Origin: Mangifera indica | Taxonomy: Eukaryota > Streptophyta > Magnoliopsida > Sapindales > Anacardiaceae | Assembly: GCF_011075055.1 (NCBI RefSeq) | Contig: NC_058146.1 | Span: 11,705,820 to 11,769,819 of the forward strand | Reading direction: 5' to 3' | Length of the DNA: 64,000 nt | Shown: positions 35,486 to 46,000 of the stretch, piece by piece | Layout of the letters: each line of letters begins with the position of its first letter | Numbering within the stretch: position 1 is the stretch's first letter | Translations under genes and position numbers: made by a program | The notes under the pieces: model-generated | Database searches by the model: none | What the model saw: the letters and a program-made list of their open reading frames with translations, nothing else | Told to the model about the DNA's origin: nothing

Positions 35486-37484
35486 GAAAATATATTAATT
35501 TGTTAAATTACATTAATGAAATATTAGTGAAAGACAATCATTTTAATCATAGATTAATCAAACAAACTGAATTACCATTATTAAAATAACATAATTGGCA
35601 CAACCTAATGTAACATTATAATAAAAAAAATTGGATTATCAGTAAATTAATATGCATGACATCATTTTTCATAAAAATAGTTAAATTTAAGTGTTCATAA
35701 TATTTGATGTCATATAAGCTACATTTTAGATTTGAATTACCAACATACAATAATAAAATCTACTGAACTACAAACAATAATAAAATCACCAGCACATGGA
35801 TGATAAATGAAATGGAGTATCTACTTTTTAGTGAAATATTCTACCTGACAAAGCTTGGCATTCCTACCAAGTGTTGGCGTTTCCGCCAACCATAGTATGC
35901 CACTCACCCATTGCAATTTCATATTAATTTTAATTTCAATTTCAAATTAATCCAATTAAATAAATTAATTTGAATTCGGACCAAATTTCAAATTAATCCA
36001 ATCAAATCAAATTAATTTAAATTTAGACTAAATTAAAATTCAATTTACATTGAATTTGGATCAAAATAAATTTGATATGATATATTTCTACTTCCATTTG
36101 ATGTAACGAAACCTAACATGTCTTTCCGCCATTACGTCAATAGTACCAATGATCGATGAAGTTGTTCGCTGAATTTTCTTCGTGAATGAGAAAACAATCT
36201 GATGATCTATGTGGAAGCAAATACTTTTAGAGAAAATATGGAAACAAGCAACCAAACACTTTTGCTTTTATATTTGCCAAAACTTGCACATATATATGAA
36301 AGCAAGCAAAACTTCCACGTGAAAGGTAAGAAGGAGCAAACAAAAGCATGAGGAATATATTCTCCTCTTGTTGTCAATGAATTATTCAAGTAAATGTACT
36401 ATTCATGTCAATGAATTATTCAAGGTGCACTATTCATATCAATGCATTATTCATATATATTTAAGTAAATGCACTATTCATGTTAGTGAATTATTCAAGA
36501 TGCACTATTCATGTCAGTGCATTATTCATATATATTCATTATAATATTTCATCTTTATGCATTATTCATATATATTCAAGTAAATGCACTATTCATGTCA
36601 GTGCATTATTCATATATATTCAGTATAATATTCCATCTTGATGCAATATTCATATATATTCATTGTACTTGCTGAAAACATGGCATTTTTTAAAGTTAAA
36701 TCCAGAGGAAGTGGGTTGGCATCAATTATTAATGGAAAAAGCAAGGGTTGGCGTTCATATCTGTGTCAATGAAAAATAATTGAAACATTGAAAAACTTTG
36801 AAAATTAATTGAAACACTTGAGATTGATGCAACCCATGTTATTATTTAAAAATTATTTATTCACAGCAAAGGGTTGGTGTTTAAAAAATTAATTGAAGCA
36901 CTTGAGATTAAAATTTATTCATAACAAAAGGGTTGGCGTGCATAAGTTTTTAAAGGAACAACCAAATCCTTTATGTCTTCCAGTTAAACCCTTCATTCTT
37001 CTAGTTAAACCTCACCAAATGATCTTTTCAATTACATTTGTCAATTATTTATTTGATCATCCTAGTAGCTGGGGTCTAATATAAGGTATTAAATGGATGT
37101 GGTCGAGTTTCGGTGGGTTGCTCTTTTATTTTATATCCTTATTTCAAAGAATTCTTAATCTAAAATCCGTTTCTTGGATTATCTTTTTATTTGCTGCTTT
37201 AATATGAGATTGACGCCAGCAAGTAAGATCAATTGAGTTTACAATTTTTGTATATTAATCTAAAAAATTTAAACTTAACAATTTTAAATTCACTTGATCT
37301 TATCTAACACATATATAAATCTTGTTTCAAATATTGATACTAAATATCTATACATGTTCTCATTCTGCAGTGCATTAAAAGCAAGTAATACTGTAAACTT
37401 TATTTTGGTTTCTCAAGATTGAAGATAAGGGCAATTTAGGCATCCTATCATATAAAGTGATAAAAATGTTTAGAATGTAAAAAG
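35486..37484. other. MULE right subterminal region
   Basis: Noncoding AT-rich DNA upstream of the Ulp1-like gene, so its promoter should lie here. It contains GTTGGCGTTTCCGCCAAC at about 35,872 and single GGGTTGGYGT or GGGTTGGC motifs near 36,713, 36,745, 36,871 and 36,930, mirroring the cluster near the left end. Imperfect AATTTAAATTAATCC repeats occur at 35,920-36,060. The short frames here have no known domain. Confidence 0.5.
36374..36666. repeat. Degenerate tandem repeats in the MULE
   Basis: Alternating modules such as GCACTATTCATGTCAGTG, CATTATTCATATATATTC and AAGTAAATGCACTATTCATG are repeated in varying order over about 290 bp. Subterminal tandem repeats of this kind are common in plant DNA transposons. 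Confidence 0.8.
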
Positions 37485-37537
37485 TGTGGCATAAATGTAT
37501 GTGATGGCCTAAATGAGGGTAAAAATTTCAATTTCCC
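37485..37537 (-). repeat. Right terminal inverted repeat of the MULE
   Basis: Read inwards on the minus strand it starts GGGAAATTGAAATTTTTACC and parallels the left end for about 50 bp. Confidence 0.85.
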
Positions 37538-37546
37538 TAATATAAA

Positions 37547-39321
37547 ACCATTAATAAACTCAAAAGCATTAGAATATAACCATCAATTATTAAACTTCAT
37601 AAAATTACTAAAATACCCTTGCAAAAACCAAATCGAAAGCTTTCAAAAGATGTTTAATCTCATACACAAACTAAAAACCATAGTATATATAGTCAAAGAT
37701 AACCATAAAAATCATCATGAAATCAAACTACAAAAACACACCTTACGCAGGTCCCCTATTGAGCATCGTTTGTCCTACAACCAACACGATCACTTATACC
37801 TACATATATAAAAGTAAGAGAATGAATGGAAAGAACACTTTGTAAGTAGGAGACTCTACCAATAAATTTTACTAAAATCTCCAAAATACCCTTAAACTCG
37901 ACCTATATAAACTTTGTCATTTAGAGTTGGCATTAACCTCCTCTACGGATAATGGTAGTTCATACTGTACTTTATGGACTATCTAGGAAATATAAGATAA
38001 CTCTTGAATTAAATTATGTCCCTCTTAGTCACTAAGGAACCACTCCATTAGATTCTCATCTAACATGACTATACTAAACTTGGTGGACTCATCTAAATCT
38101 AGAAGTTATAACTGTAACTATATAGTAGGTCGATTGGGCTGGATGAAATACAAGGATTTGGTACCTTGGCTATATGAGCTATCTTTATATTTCACCATAC
38201 CAAACTGAGAGCATGTACCCTATTACACTCTGATGTCATACCATAGACATATAATGACTGTATACTCATGGTACCCCCTAGGACAATCCTATGATGTCTA
38301 GTATGCATGCATCTCGAGCCTTTGTTTAACTTAACTCACTCTCGCTTTTACCTAACAGTATATCTACTACTGCCTATCCATAATCTATATATTGTTACTT
38401 AGGATGGCTCTTAAATCTCTAACCTAGTTTTTTTACTCTTTTTCTTGCGTCTGCCCTACACACATAGACATGTATATCTTAACATATGAGGGTGTATCTC
38501 TTTACTTTACTCAAACACGACCATTTTCTTGTGGTTTCTGCTCGTGTGCTAGGATAGATAGATACATGCGCGTGTATCCTTTAGATTTTTATTTTACTTT
38601 CCTTTTTAAACTCATCCCAATCGTGCCATTTCATAGAGGTATTTTGCTCGTTTCTTCCTCATACACAATCATACTAATGTTGTAAATGGAAAGCCCATAT
38701 GTCTTAGTTGACACCTTATCGATTAGTAATGTCTAATAGTCACCAAAATGCCAGAAAACTTGATCGTATTTTTGGGTGTCGTATACACAGGTGTATGTCC
38801 CATACCATACAAACGTGTGGCAAACCCAGAAATCAGATCTAGTTTCATACCCTAACCTAATTTCAATGTGTTTTCCATGAAATCTAATTTGATTTTCATT
38901 AACCAACAGGATTTCATTCCTACTTAATGATAATTCCACATCATAACAAGGCTCCCAAAAGTTCGATCAAACTTAAGGCATCAAGCATATTACCTAGATA
39001 TCATTGCAACCATATTGTACAAAAATCAATCTTACAGTATTATATATTAAGCATACTTGGAACTGAAATCTTCTAAGCATGCTTTTATAACAAAATATTA
39101 CATTAAGCCACCTTAGTAGATTCATCCATGTAGTATCATATACATGTACATAATCCACGGTAAATCAACCGATTTATAAGGCATGAAATCACACAAACGC
39201 TTTGATCAATACTCTTTTTACAAGAAAACAATCGCCATCACTCATATCATCATAGCTAATAAACCATCCTTAAAGAAAATGATTAGAGGTTGATCCTACC
39301 TAGCTTAGCTTTATAGAAACA
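37547..39321 (-). repeat. LTR of Gypsy C2 (right portion)
   Basis: Colinear with the C1 LTR at 19,870-21,557. The left ~38 bp of this LTR lie at 25,450-25,487 on the other side of the MULE. Repeated CACACGGGTGTG-like motifs occur at 38,450-38,590 and 38,780-38,820. Open frames of about 70 codons here have no domain. Confidence 0.75.
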
Positions 39322-39324
39322 ATC

Positions 39325-40765
39325 TGTAACACCCCTCTAGGCACTTACCCCTATTCGAAATATACACCATAAGACATGTAACCTATCAGACTTTCATAAT
39401 ATGTTATCATAGTTATTAAATACAATATATTGAAAGCAAACATGTAATCCTAAAAGTGTATTAATAAATTTAATATGATGATTAAAACATTATCTAAGTA
39501 GCATATATTAAACCATCTAAACACAAATATAAGTCCATATAAACCAATGCAAAATAAACATTTATCAAATACAAATGTATCAATACATGTAACAGAATTC
39601 ATATGAATACAATTAACTGTTCATAAATAAAGACATCTAAGGCCCTACCCTCTTATGCCACATCAAGTTATACTGCTAGTCTCCCCACCACCACTCCACT
39701 ACTTTAGAAACTTACCTACAAAGTCACATAACAAACATGTGAGTGAATTTACGTTTAGTAAATAGCAAAAGTAATACATGAAGTAAAATTGTTTCCATCA
39801 TGTGGAAATCCATGGATGTTTTCCTAACATCCTAAATGCCTAACCAGATTATCTCAATGTTTAAACCTTTATGATGTATGTTGACATCCAAAACATCATA
39901 TGAAAGCCTATGACATCCTAAATGTCATTCTTATGTGTAATTCATATACATGTTGGCTGAGATAATATTTCTCATATGGTGGGACCCCGGGCCTCTCCCG
40001 TCTTCACACATGTATCGTAAATGCTATGATGTCTATCATTAATGTAGAATCACATAGCTTTACTAGCCCTATTGCTTTCATTGCCACTCTGCGCATAATT
40101 TGGTGGCTTGTAGCATTATTGTATATCGTATCCAAACTTTTGACCTAGACACGATCTGGTTGAGGTATGTGTCATCATCTATATATTCGGGCACACCCTT
40201 ATTGATTTTCATCACTAATAACTCTCATTAAGGTCTTATTGTTAGTTTTCCTCCATAAACATCCTTTATAAGGGTAAATTTATCATTTCTCTAATCCATT
40301 TATTCATAACAAAGTTTCATATATTCTTTAAGTTTTTCATTTCCAAGTTACTCTAAATATATATGGGTGTGCACCCTTTACACATGATCGTGTGTTACCC
40401 AATTTATATGATATACGTCTTAAGCACACAAGAGTGTATCCTTAGTGTAGGGAACACAATTGTATGTCCTATACCATACTGGCATGTGTCCATTCTTAAT
40501 TCTACACTCTCATGTATTCACTCTATACAGTTAGAATTTTCATAAAGACACATAGGCGTGTGTTGCTGAAATCCTATAATTTCCATAATTCCTAACCTAG
40601 TTTTCCTATGCTTTCCAACCTTCATATATAACCAAAACACTTCTAATTAAACATGTTTCATAGCCAACACGTTACCATACCGTCCTATTCCACACTATAC
40701 CTATGAATCGATACTTTAAACATCACTAACATGACACAACACATATCCTAAATTCATATCTCCTC
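39325..40765 (-). repeat. Gypsy family-B LTR, truncated
   Basis: It starts TGTAACACCCC on the plus strand and parallels 54,288-55,790 (for example TTCATAATATGTTATCA near 39,395 and 54,359). The family is placed on the minus strand because its other copy is followed by a minus-strand primer-binding site. It breaks off near 40,765, where LINE sequence starts. Confidence 0.75.
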
Positions 40766-40789
40766 CTACACTAGTTGATAATTTTTTTG

Positions 40790-41148
40790 TAAGGCAAAAC
40801 ATGGAATTTCCCTTTATAAGTGTCTCCCACACTCGCTGAACAATCTCTTGAGAATTAACATGATCAACCCAAAAGTTTAGAAATTTAAAAAGGGTAAGGG
40901 TTTTAGATGGCACAGGCCCAAATCAAATAACCATAGCACTATGATTTGAAATATCCTTGGTCAGAAACTCTGATTCTAAATTTGGCCAAGTCAAAAACCA
41001 AAAAGAGCTATAGAAAACCCAATTAAACTTTCTAAGAATAGCACCATTTTCTTGTTGGCCATTGTACCAAGTGTATCTCAATCCCTTGTAAGGAAATCGA
41101 ATAAGCTCAACATTATGAATACACTATCCAAAATTATCCATATATGAG
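40790..41148 (-). pseudogene. LINE ORF2 fragment, endonuclease C-terminal part
   Basis: Minus-strand codons read FPYKGLRYTWYNGQQENG, RKFNWVFYSS, EFLTKDISNHSAM and FKFLNFWVDHVNSQEIV in order. These are the conserved end of the L1-type apurinic endonuclease domain (the YTW.N and SDHS motifs) and the following spacer. One stop lies near 40,925. The enzyme nicks target DNA for target-primed reverse transcription. The upstream part of the same LINE reading resumes at 50,255 beyond a ~9.1-kb block of LTR elements. The RT domain is not present downstream: it was lost at the junction with the family-B LTR. Confidence 0.8.
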
Positions 41149-41389
41149 TGTAAGTTGTACTACAGTTGTATTACAGCTTATTTAGGCTATAATACAACCC
41201 TGATCTTTGCACAAATTAAAGCATATCAATAATCCCCACAATCATGTAACTTTCCTAATTTTTCTATTTTACTTTCTATGTATAGTTTCTTGTTGTATAT
41301 ATTTAAAGGGTACAATGTATACAAGAGAGATAGAGATTCAGATCAATATTCTTTATAACCCAAAATAGTTGTCTTTCTTATAATTATCA
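41149..41389 (+). repeat. 5' LTR of the short-LTR Copia element
   Basis: It starts TGTAAGTTGTACTACAG where LINE sequence stops, contains a TATATATTTAAAG promoter-like box near 41,297, and ends ATTATCA directly before the primer-binding site. With no second copy, the left edge relies on the LINE break and TG. Confidence 0.7.
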
Positions 41390-41401
41390 TGGTATCAGAG
41401 C
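41390..41401 (+). other. Primer-binding site, initiator tRNA-Met
   Basis: TGGTATCAGAGC is the exact canonical plant Copia primer site, immediately after the LTR. Confidence 0.95.
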
Positions 41402-41564
41402 TGTGGTAATTCAAATTTCTTTTCTGCTTTGAAAATTATTTTGTTTCAGTGCTTAAACTATCACAAGCAATTCCTTGCCTGTATTGCCTTATTATTCGGT
41501 ATGAACAAACCTTGTCTTTGGCATTCAACAATTTCCAGGTGCAATTTATATCTCTTGTAACTCC

Positions 41565-42491
41565 ATGGATTGTGAAAAATTTGACTCCATATCTGTTAAG
41601 TTTAATGGGAAAAATTATCCTCTTTGGGAATTTCATTTTCAAATCTTTATAGAAGGAAAAGAATTATCTAGAATTCTAGATGGGTCATTGCGTGAACCAA
41701 CTGATGATAAAGAAAAGGCTAAATGGAAAGCAAATAATGCTAAAATCATTACTTGGATTTTGAATTCTGTTGAGAAAGAAATTGCTTTGGGTTTGAGATC
41801 TTTTAGTACTGCTAGTAAGATTTGGGCTCACCTTAAGAAAGTGTATTCTCAAACAAACCAGGCTAGACAGTTTGAAATTGAATATATGATAGCTAAACTC
41901 AATCAAGATGATAGGGACATAAAAACATTTTACTCTGAATTGTTAGGATTATGGACTGAGTTAGATATGATATCCTTAAGTATTGTTGAGGATTCTACTT
42001 TTCAAGAACTAAAGAAAGAAAGAGATAGGAGTAGAGTGCCTCAATTTCTTATGAAACTCAGACCTGAATTTGAAAATGCTAGAGCCAATATAATTAATCG
42101 AGGATTGACTGATATTGATTCGGTTTTGGGAGAACTTTTTCGAAAGGAAACTCGACTACGGACTCAGGCTGATTTGGATGCTAAAACTAATTCTGTTGAT
42201 GCTGTTTTTTTAGCTTCTTATGGCAGGCCCCAAATGAAACAATTCAATGGAGATTACAGTAAAACCCAATGCCGATTTTGCAATGGTATTGGACATATAC
42301 AGTCCCATTGCAAGAAGAGGAATGAATGCAATTATTGTAAAAAGAAAGGGCATGTGATCGTTGAATGTCGACCGTTGCAAAGAAATAAACAAAACCAACC
42401 TATATTTCTTGCTTCTGGTTTCAATCAAGAACAAAATACTGGTGGCTCAAATAGTGCGACCTCCACTCTTATGCAAGAGACCATACAATAG
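41565..42491 (+). CDS. Copia gag protein, intact reading frame
   Basis: This 308-codon frame forms the capsid/nucleocapsid of a virus-like particle that packages the element RNA in the cytoplasm. Residues 1-200 are a UBN2/retrotran_gag-type capsid region (FNGKNYPLWEFHFQIF near 13-28). Two CCHC knuckles, CRFCNGIGHIQSHC (236-249) and CNYCKKKGHVIVEC (255-268), bind RNA. The start is the first Met of the frame, about 160 bp after the primer site. The frame ends at TAG directly followed by ATG, and protease continues in the same frame, so the stop most likely arose from CAG in what was one gag-pol frame. Another mutated codon would be needed for a separate gag, so this copy may still make gag alone. 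Confidence 0.85.
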   Translation: MDCEKFDSISVKFNGKNYPLWEFHFQIFIEGKELSRILDGSLREPTDDKEKAKWKANNAKIITWILNSVEKEIALGLRSFSTASKIWAHLKKVYSQTNQARQFEIEYMIAKLNQDDRDIKTFYSELLGLWTELDMISLSIVEDSTFQELKKERDRSRVPQFLMKLRPEFENARANIINRGLTDIDSVLGELFRKETRLRTQADLDAKTNSVDAVFLASYGRPQMKQFNGDYSKTQCRFCNGIGHIQSHCKKRNECNYCKKKGHVIVECRPLQRNKQNQPIFLASGFNQEQNTGGSNSATSTLMQETIQ

Positions 42492-43146
42492 ATGATTCAA
42501 ACTACCATACAAACTGTCCTACCAGATGCCATTTTATCTGTTTTCTCTACTGCTGGTTTATCAGGTAAAACAAACCAATTAGCTCCTTGGTTCCTTGACT
42601 CTGCAGCCTTTAATCACATGTCCAACCATACACGTCATTTTTCAAAACTTCAACCATATCCACCAAATAATTTTGTTATTGCTGCTAATGGAGAAAAACT
42701 ACCTATCAAAGGGATTGGAACACTTTCTTTAAACAAATCTCTTCCTCTTTCTCACTTTTTTTATGTCCCAAATTTAGTTGCGAATTTAATTTTTGTTGGT
42801 CAATTGGTTGATCAAAATTGTTCAGTTAATTTTTCATCTTCTGGTTGTTCTATACAGGACCTTCAAACTGGGAAGATGATCAGGAAGGGGCATAAGTAAG
42901 GACGATTGTTTCACTTGAACCTGAATGATCCAACCTCTCACAATCATAAGGATAATCAGTCTTCTCTTCCATTTTGCTGTTCTGTTTCTTCTCCAAATAA
43001 TGTCTTGATTGCTAATAAAAAGTGGTGCCTTTGGCATTGACGCCTTGGACACCCTTAGGCAAGTAAACTCAAAAACATGTTTCAGTCCAAAGTTCTTCTT
43101 GTTCAATTAAATGTTAATTTTGATTTTTTAAAATTAGATTGTGAAA
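42492..43146 (+). pseudogene. Copia protease and integrase N-terminus
   Basis: A 135-codon open frame holds the aspartic protease with WFLDSAAFNHMS (catalytic Asp at residue 36; the usual Gly after Ser is Ala) and the flap-side text LPIKGIGTLSL. A TAA stop at 42,897 ends it. Beyond it the integrase zinc-binding region is readable (KWCLWH, RLGHP, LDCESC) with two more stops, up to the CRM-2 insertion at 43,152. The protease would cut gag-pol inside the particle. The reading resumes in frame at 46,578 as SLGKATKLPFAPSSF. Confidence 0.8.
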
Positions 43147-43151
43147 GTTGT
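43147..43151. repeat. 5-bp direct repeat flanking CRM-2 (second copy 46,573-46,577)
   Basis: GTTGT occurs on both sides of the insert, and joining the flanks restores the Copia codons for DCESCSLGK. It fits a Gypsy target duplication, although the right end of the insert is not an LTR. Confidence 0.75.
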
Positions 43152-44064
43152 TGATGTGGTTTTAATTCAAGTTCAACTAATAGGTGAGTTATATTAGGAT
43201 GACCAAGCAAGTTTAATCCCAAACACAACTTCTAAACTACCAAACTCAATAGAAAAAGAACAAATTCCAGCCAAATAGAATTCAAGAGAGATTTCAACCA
43301 AGGAAGAAAATGATAATAAATGAGATTAAGAACAAACAAACAACAATCTAACCAATAAACCAAGGCCTAAAGGGAAACCCACCAGCCTTGAATCACCACC
43401 AACCCCTTGGTCAAGAGTTGGATAAAGAGGAATTGCAAACAATTGCAAGAAAGACTTTCTTTAATATTCTAGCTAAGTAAAAAACGTACATAAGCCAAGG
43501 ATAGTTTAAATAGGCTTCAAACTACAATTAAATGAAACCTAAATGAAGCTACATTACATTTCAAGCTCATTTCAAAGGCATTTGGCTCTAATCTTCATGT
43601 TAATCCCAAAGAAGAATGCAAGGCAAGGGAAGGCCAAATTGTCATGAATTGTCTTGCCAAAAGAAGTAATTCCTAGAGCCATGTGATATGTCAACTCTTG
43701 TCTCTTTCTTTGAGCTTCTTTGACTTGCTTAGCTTCACCCAAGGCAACTAACAAACTGAATTAAACATAATCTAGCATAAACAACAAGTAAAAATGCATA
43801 ATTAGACAATAACATATTTAGAGCTAATTAAACACACTATTGGGCTTGTTGGACTTTTAATGGATCCAAGTGATAAAAGAGTGACCAAAGGAGGGCTTAG
43901 GACCCCAAAATGAAGGAAGGGATGAAATGGACTTGAACATAGCTTGGTTTTGTGCTTGCCTCTCTTCAAAACAAGGTTTTGGGCTCTACACTCCATGTAG
44001 GGCCGAATTTGACAAGTGATGAGATTGGACTTGGTATTCTTCCATTGGATTCGGGTTTGGATCA
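43152..44064 (-). repeat. 3' LTR of CRM-2
   Basis: On the minus strand it begins TGATCCAAACCCG just after a purine tract (AGTGCGGGAGGA) and ends CCACATCA at the insertion edge, 913 bp. The pol frame runs 78 bp into it. Short antisense frames here are not genes. Confidence 0.8.
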
Positions 44065-45305
44065 TCCTCCCGCACTTGAAAAGGATTTGCCCTCAAATCC
44101 TCCAATGCCATGTCTTTAAGATATGGGGATAAATCTCCCACATTGAATGTAGCCGACACACCCCCAAATTCATCCGGTAGTGCAATTTTGTAGGCATTGT
44201 CATTCACCCTTGCAATCACCTCAAAAGGACCATCGGCTCTTGGTGCAAGCTTACTTTTCCGCTTGGATGGAAACCTCTCCTTCCTCAAATGCAACCATAC
44301 TAAGTCACCCGGTTGGAAAAGTGTTGGCCTCCTATGCTTGTTGGCTTTCCTTTTGTAAGCTTCATTTGCTCTCTCTATTTGCGCCCTTATGCTTTCATGG
44401 AACTTCTTCATAGCCTTCACCTTTTCTTGTGCATCCTTATGAACTTGCAAATCAATAGGTAATGAGGTTAGCTCAATAGGAGTAAGAGGGTTAAGACCAT
44501 ATACCACTTCAAATGGAGAATGCCCGGTTGTTACGCTTGGTGCCCTATTGTAAGCAAATTCAGCATGAGGGAGCTTCAAATCCCAATCTCTTAGATACCG
44601 GTTCACCATTGTTCTTAAGAGAGTCCCCAATGTACGGTTGGTCACTTCCGTTTGCCCATCGGTTTGAGGGTGATGGGAGGTGCTAAACATTAGTTTTGTT
44701 CCTAGCTTTCCCCAAAGTGTCTTCCAAAAGTAGCTAAGGAACTTGGTGTCCCTATCCGAAACAATGGTTCTTGGAACTCCATGAAGCCGAACCACCTCTT
44801 TGAAGAAAAGATCTGCTACTTTGCTTGCATCATCGATTTTGTTGCATGGAATGAAATGTGCCATTTTGGAGAACCTATCAACAACCACCATGATGGAGTC
44901 TCTCCCTCTTTGTGTCCTTGGCAATGCCATAATAAAGTCCAAGCTCAAGTCTTCCCATAGCTGATCCAGAATAGGAAGAGGGGTGTAAGACCCCGGTTTA
45001 AAGCGAGACTTTGCTCTTTGACATGCTCCACATCGAGAAACGATGGCTTGAACATCTCTTAACATCCGTGGCCAATAAAAGTGATCTTTGAGTACCTCCA
45101 ACGTCTTGTGGATGCCAAAGTGCCCAGCCAAGCCGCCACTATGAGCTTCCCTAATTAAGAGCTCCCTAAAGTTGCCTTGGGGAATACATAGCTTACTCCC
45201 CTTGAAAAGAAAACCATCTTGTAAAACATAGTCACCATGAGTTCCTCTTGTGCATTCATTGATAATGCTGGACATTTCTTCATCTCCATCATAGTGCTCC
45301 TTCAT
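43986..45305 (-). CDS. CRM-2 integrase, intact 439-codon frame
   Basis: This is the integrase part of a Gypsy polyprotein, which inserts cDNA into nuclear DNA. The H2C2 zinc finger is complete (H55, H62, C92, C95). The core has D123 (LSLDFIMALP), D184 (VSDRD) and E220 (DGQTEVTNR), giving the classic D..D-35-E spacing. The C-terminal region has RERFPSKRKSKLAPRADGPF-type text near 310-330 and ends with residues encoded in the 3' LTR, as in CRM elements. The annotated start is only the first Met after a stop: the real protein would begin upstream in RNase H, and a stop at about 45,309 separates the two. Free of stops, it is among the youngest frames here. Confidence 0.9.
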   Translation of the reverse strand: MKEHYDGDEEMSSIINECTRGTHGDYVLQDGFLFKGSKLCIPQGNFRELLIREAHSGGLAGHFGIHKTLEVLKDHFYWPRMLRDVQAIVSRCGACQRAKSRFKPGSYTPLPILDQLWEDLSLDFIMALPRTQRGRDSIMVVVDRFSKMAHFIPCNKIDDASKVADLFFKEVVRLHGVPRTIVSDRDTKFLSYFWKTLWGKLGTKLMFSTSHHPQTDGQTEVTNRTLGTLLRTMVNRYLRDWDLKLPHAEFAYNRAPSVTTGHSPFEVVYGLNPLTPIELTSLPIDLQVHKDAQEKVKAMKKFHESIRAQIERANEAYKRKANKHRRPTLFQPGDLVWLHLRKERFPSKRKSKLAPRADGPFEVIARVNDNAYKIALPDEFGGVSATFNVGDLSPYLKDMALEDLRANPFQVREDDPNPNPMEEYQVQSHHLSNSALHGV

Positions 45306-46000
45306 TAATTAGAATCCAAGTACTCTAGCATCAAGGATGGAAAGTAACAAATGCCTTCTTGACAAAGCATCAACAACCACATTAGTAACCCCTTGTTTGT
45401 AAGAAGAAACAAATGAAAAAGATTGAAGAAATTCTACCTATTTAGCATGTCTTAGACTGATTTTATGCTGCCCATTTAGAAACTTCAAGGCTTGATGGTC
45501 TGAATGCAATACAAATTGCTTGGGCCTCAAATAATGGCTCCAATGGTCAAGGCCCTCATAATAGCATAGAATTCCTTATCATAGGTGGAATACCTCCTCC
45601 TTGTTTCATTAAGCTTCTCACTGAAATAGGCAATTGGTTTCTTGGATTGAGTCAATACAGCACCTATCCTAACCCCACTTGCATCACATTCAACCTCAAA
45701 CAATTGATCAAAATTCGGTAAGGCCAAAATGGGTGCTTCACAAAGTCTTTGCTTGATCTTTTCAAATGCATCATCGACTGCCTTTGTCCACTCAAAATTC
45801 CCTTTTTTCATGCACTCAGTGATGGGTGCCATAATTGAGCTGAAGTTTGGAACAAAACGCCTATAAAAGGAGGCAAGACCATGGAAGCTCCTAACTTTGG
45901 TGATTGTCTTTGGTTGCGGCCAGGTCTTGATGGCTTCAACCTTGGTTTGGTCCACCATGACTCCTTCACTTGATATTACATAGCCAAGGAATACCACACC
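45306..46000 (-). pseudogene. CRM-2 RT C-terminus and RNase H
   Basis: Minus-strand text runs from [12 protein letters not shown] (about 45,990) through [31 protein letters not shown] and [20 protein letters not shown] to HLLLSILDARVLG (about 45,320). A frame change near 45,530 and a stop near 45,309 break it. Upstream of 46,000 the frame remains open by chance through the antisense of the inverted gag block, which must not be read as RT. Confidence 0.85.

Larger units (their letters stand above)
25488..37537. mobile_element. Mutator-like transposon (MULE) carrying a Ulp1-like gene
   Basis: Both ends read GGGAAATTGAAATTTTT in inverted orientation (left at 25,488, right ending 37,537), and both are flanked by the 9-bp repeat TAATATAAA. 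A 9-bp duplication is the hallmark of Mutator-type insertion. Inside are a MuDR-type transposase gene (plus strand) and a convergent DUF1985-Ulp1-like gene (minus strand). Without the nested CRM-1 and its 5-bp duplication the MULE would be about 8.8 kb. The layout resembles the Kaonashi-type MULEs that carry ULP-like genes in Arabidopsis and related elements in other plants. All genes are broken, so this copy is non-autonomous now. Confidence 0.9.
21558..39321 (-). mobile_element. Gypsy element C2 (Tekay/Del-like), split by a MULE
   Basis: The internal region lies at 21,558-25,450 on the minus strand. Its LTR begins at about 25,450 and, after the MULE at 25,488-37,537, continues at 37,547-39,321. 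The right-hand LTR pairs with that of C1. Gag, protease and the integrase C-terminus are missing. A solo LTR sits inside the integrase part. Confidence 0.7.

Noticed and set aside
36374..36666. CRISPR-like array of short repeats
   Set aside because: Modules are AT-rich, degenerate and contiguous without unique spacers of constant length, and the DNA is clearly from a plant nuclear genome.
42489..42494. Programmed stop-codon readthrough between Copia gag and pol (CAA TAG ATG)
   Set aside because: The downstream bases do not match the known CAR-YYA readthrough context, and a single C-to-T change in CAG explains the stop. Other nonsense mutations occur in the same element.
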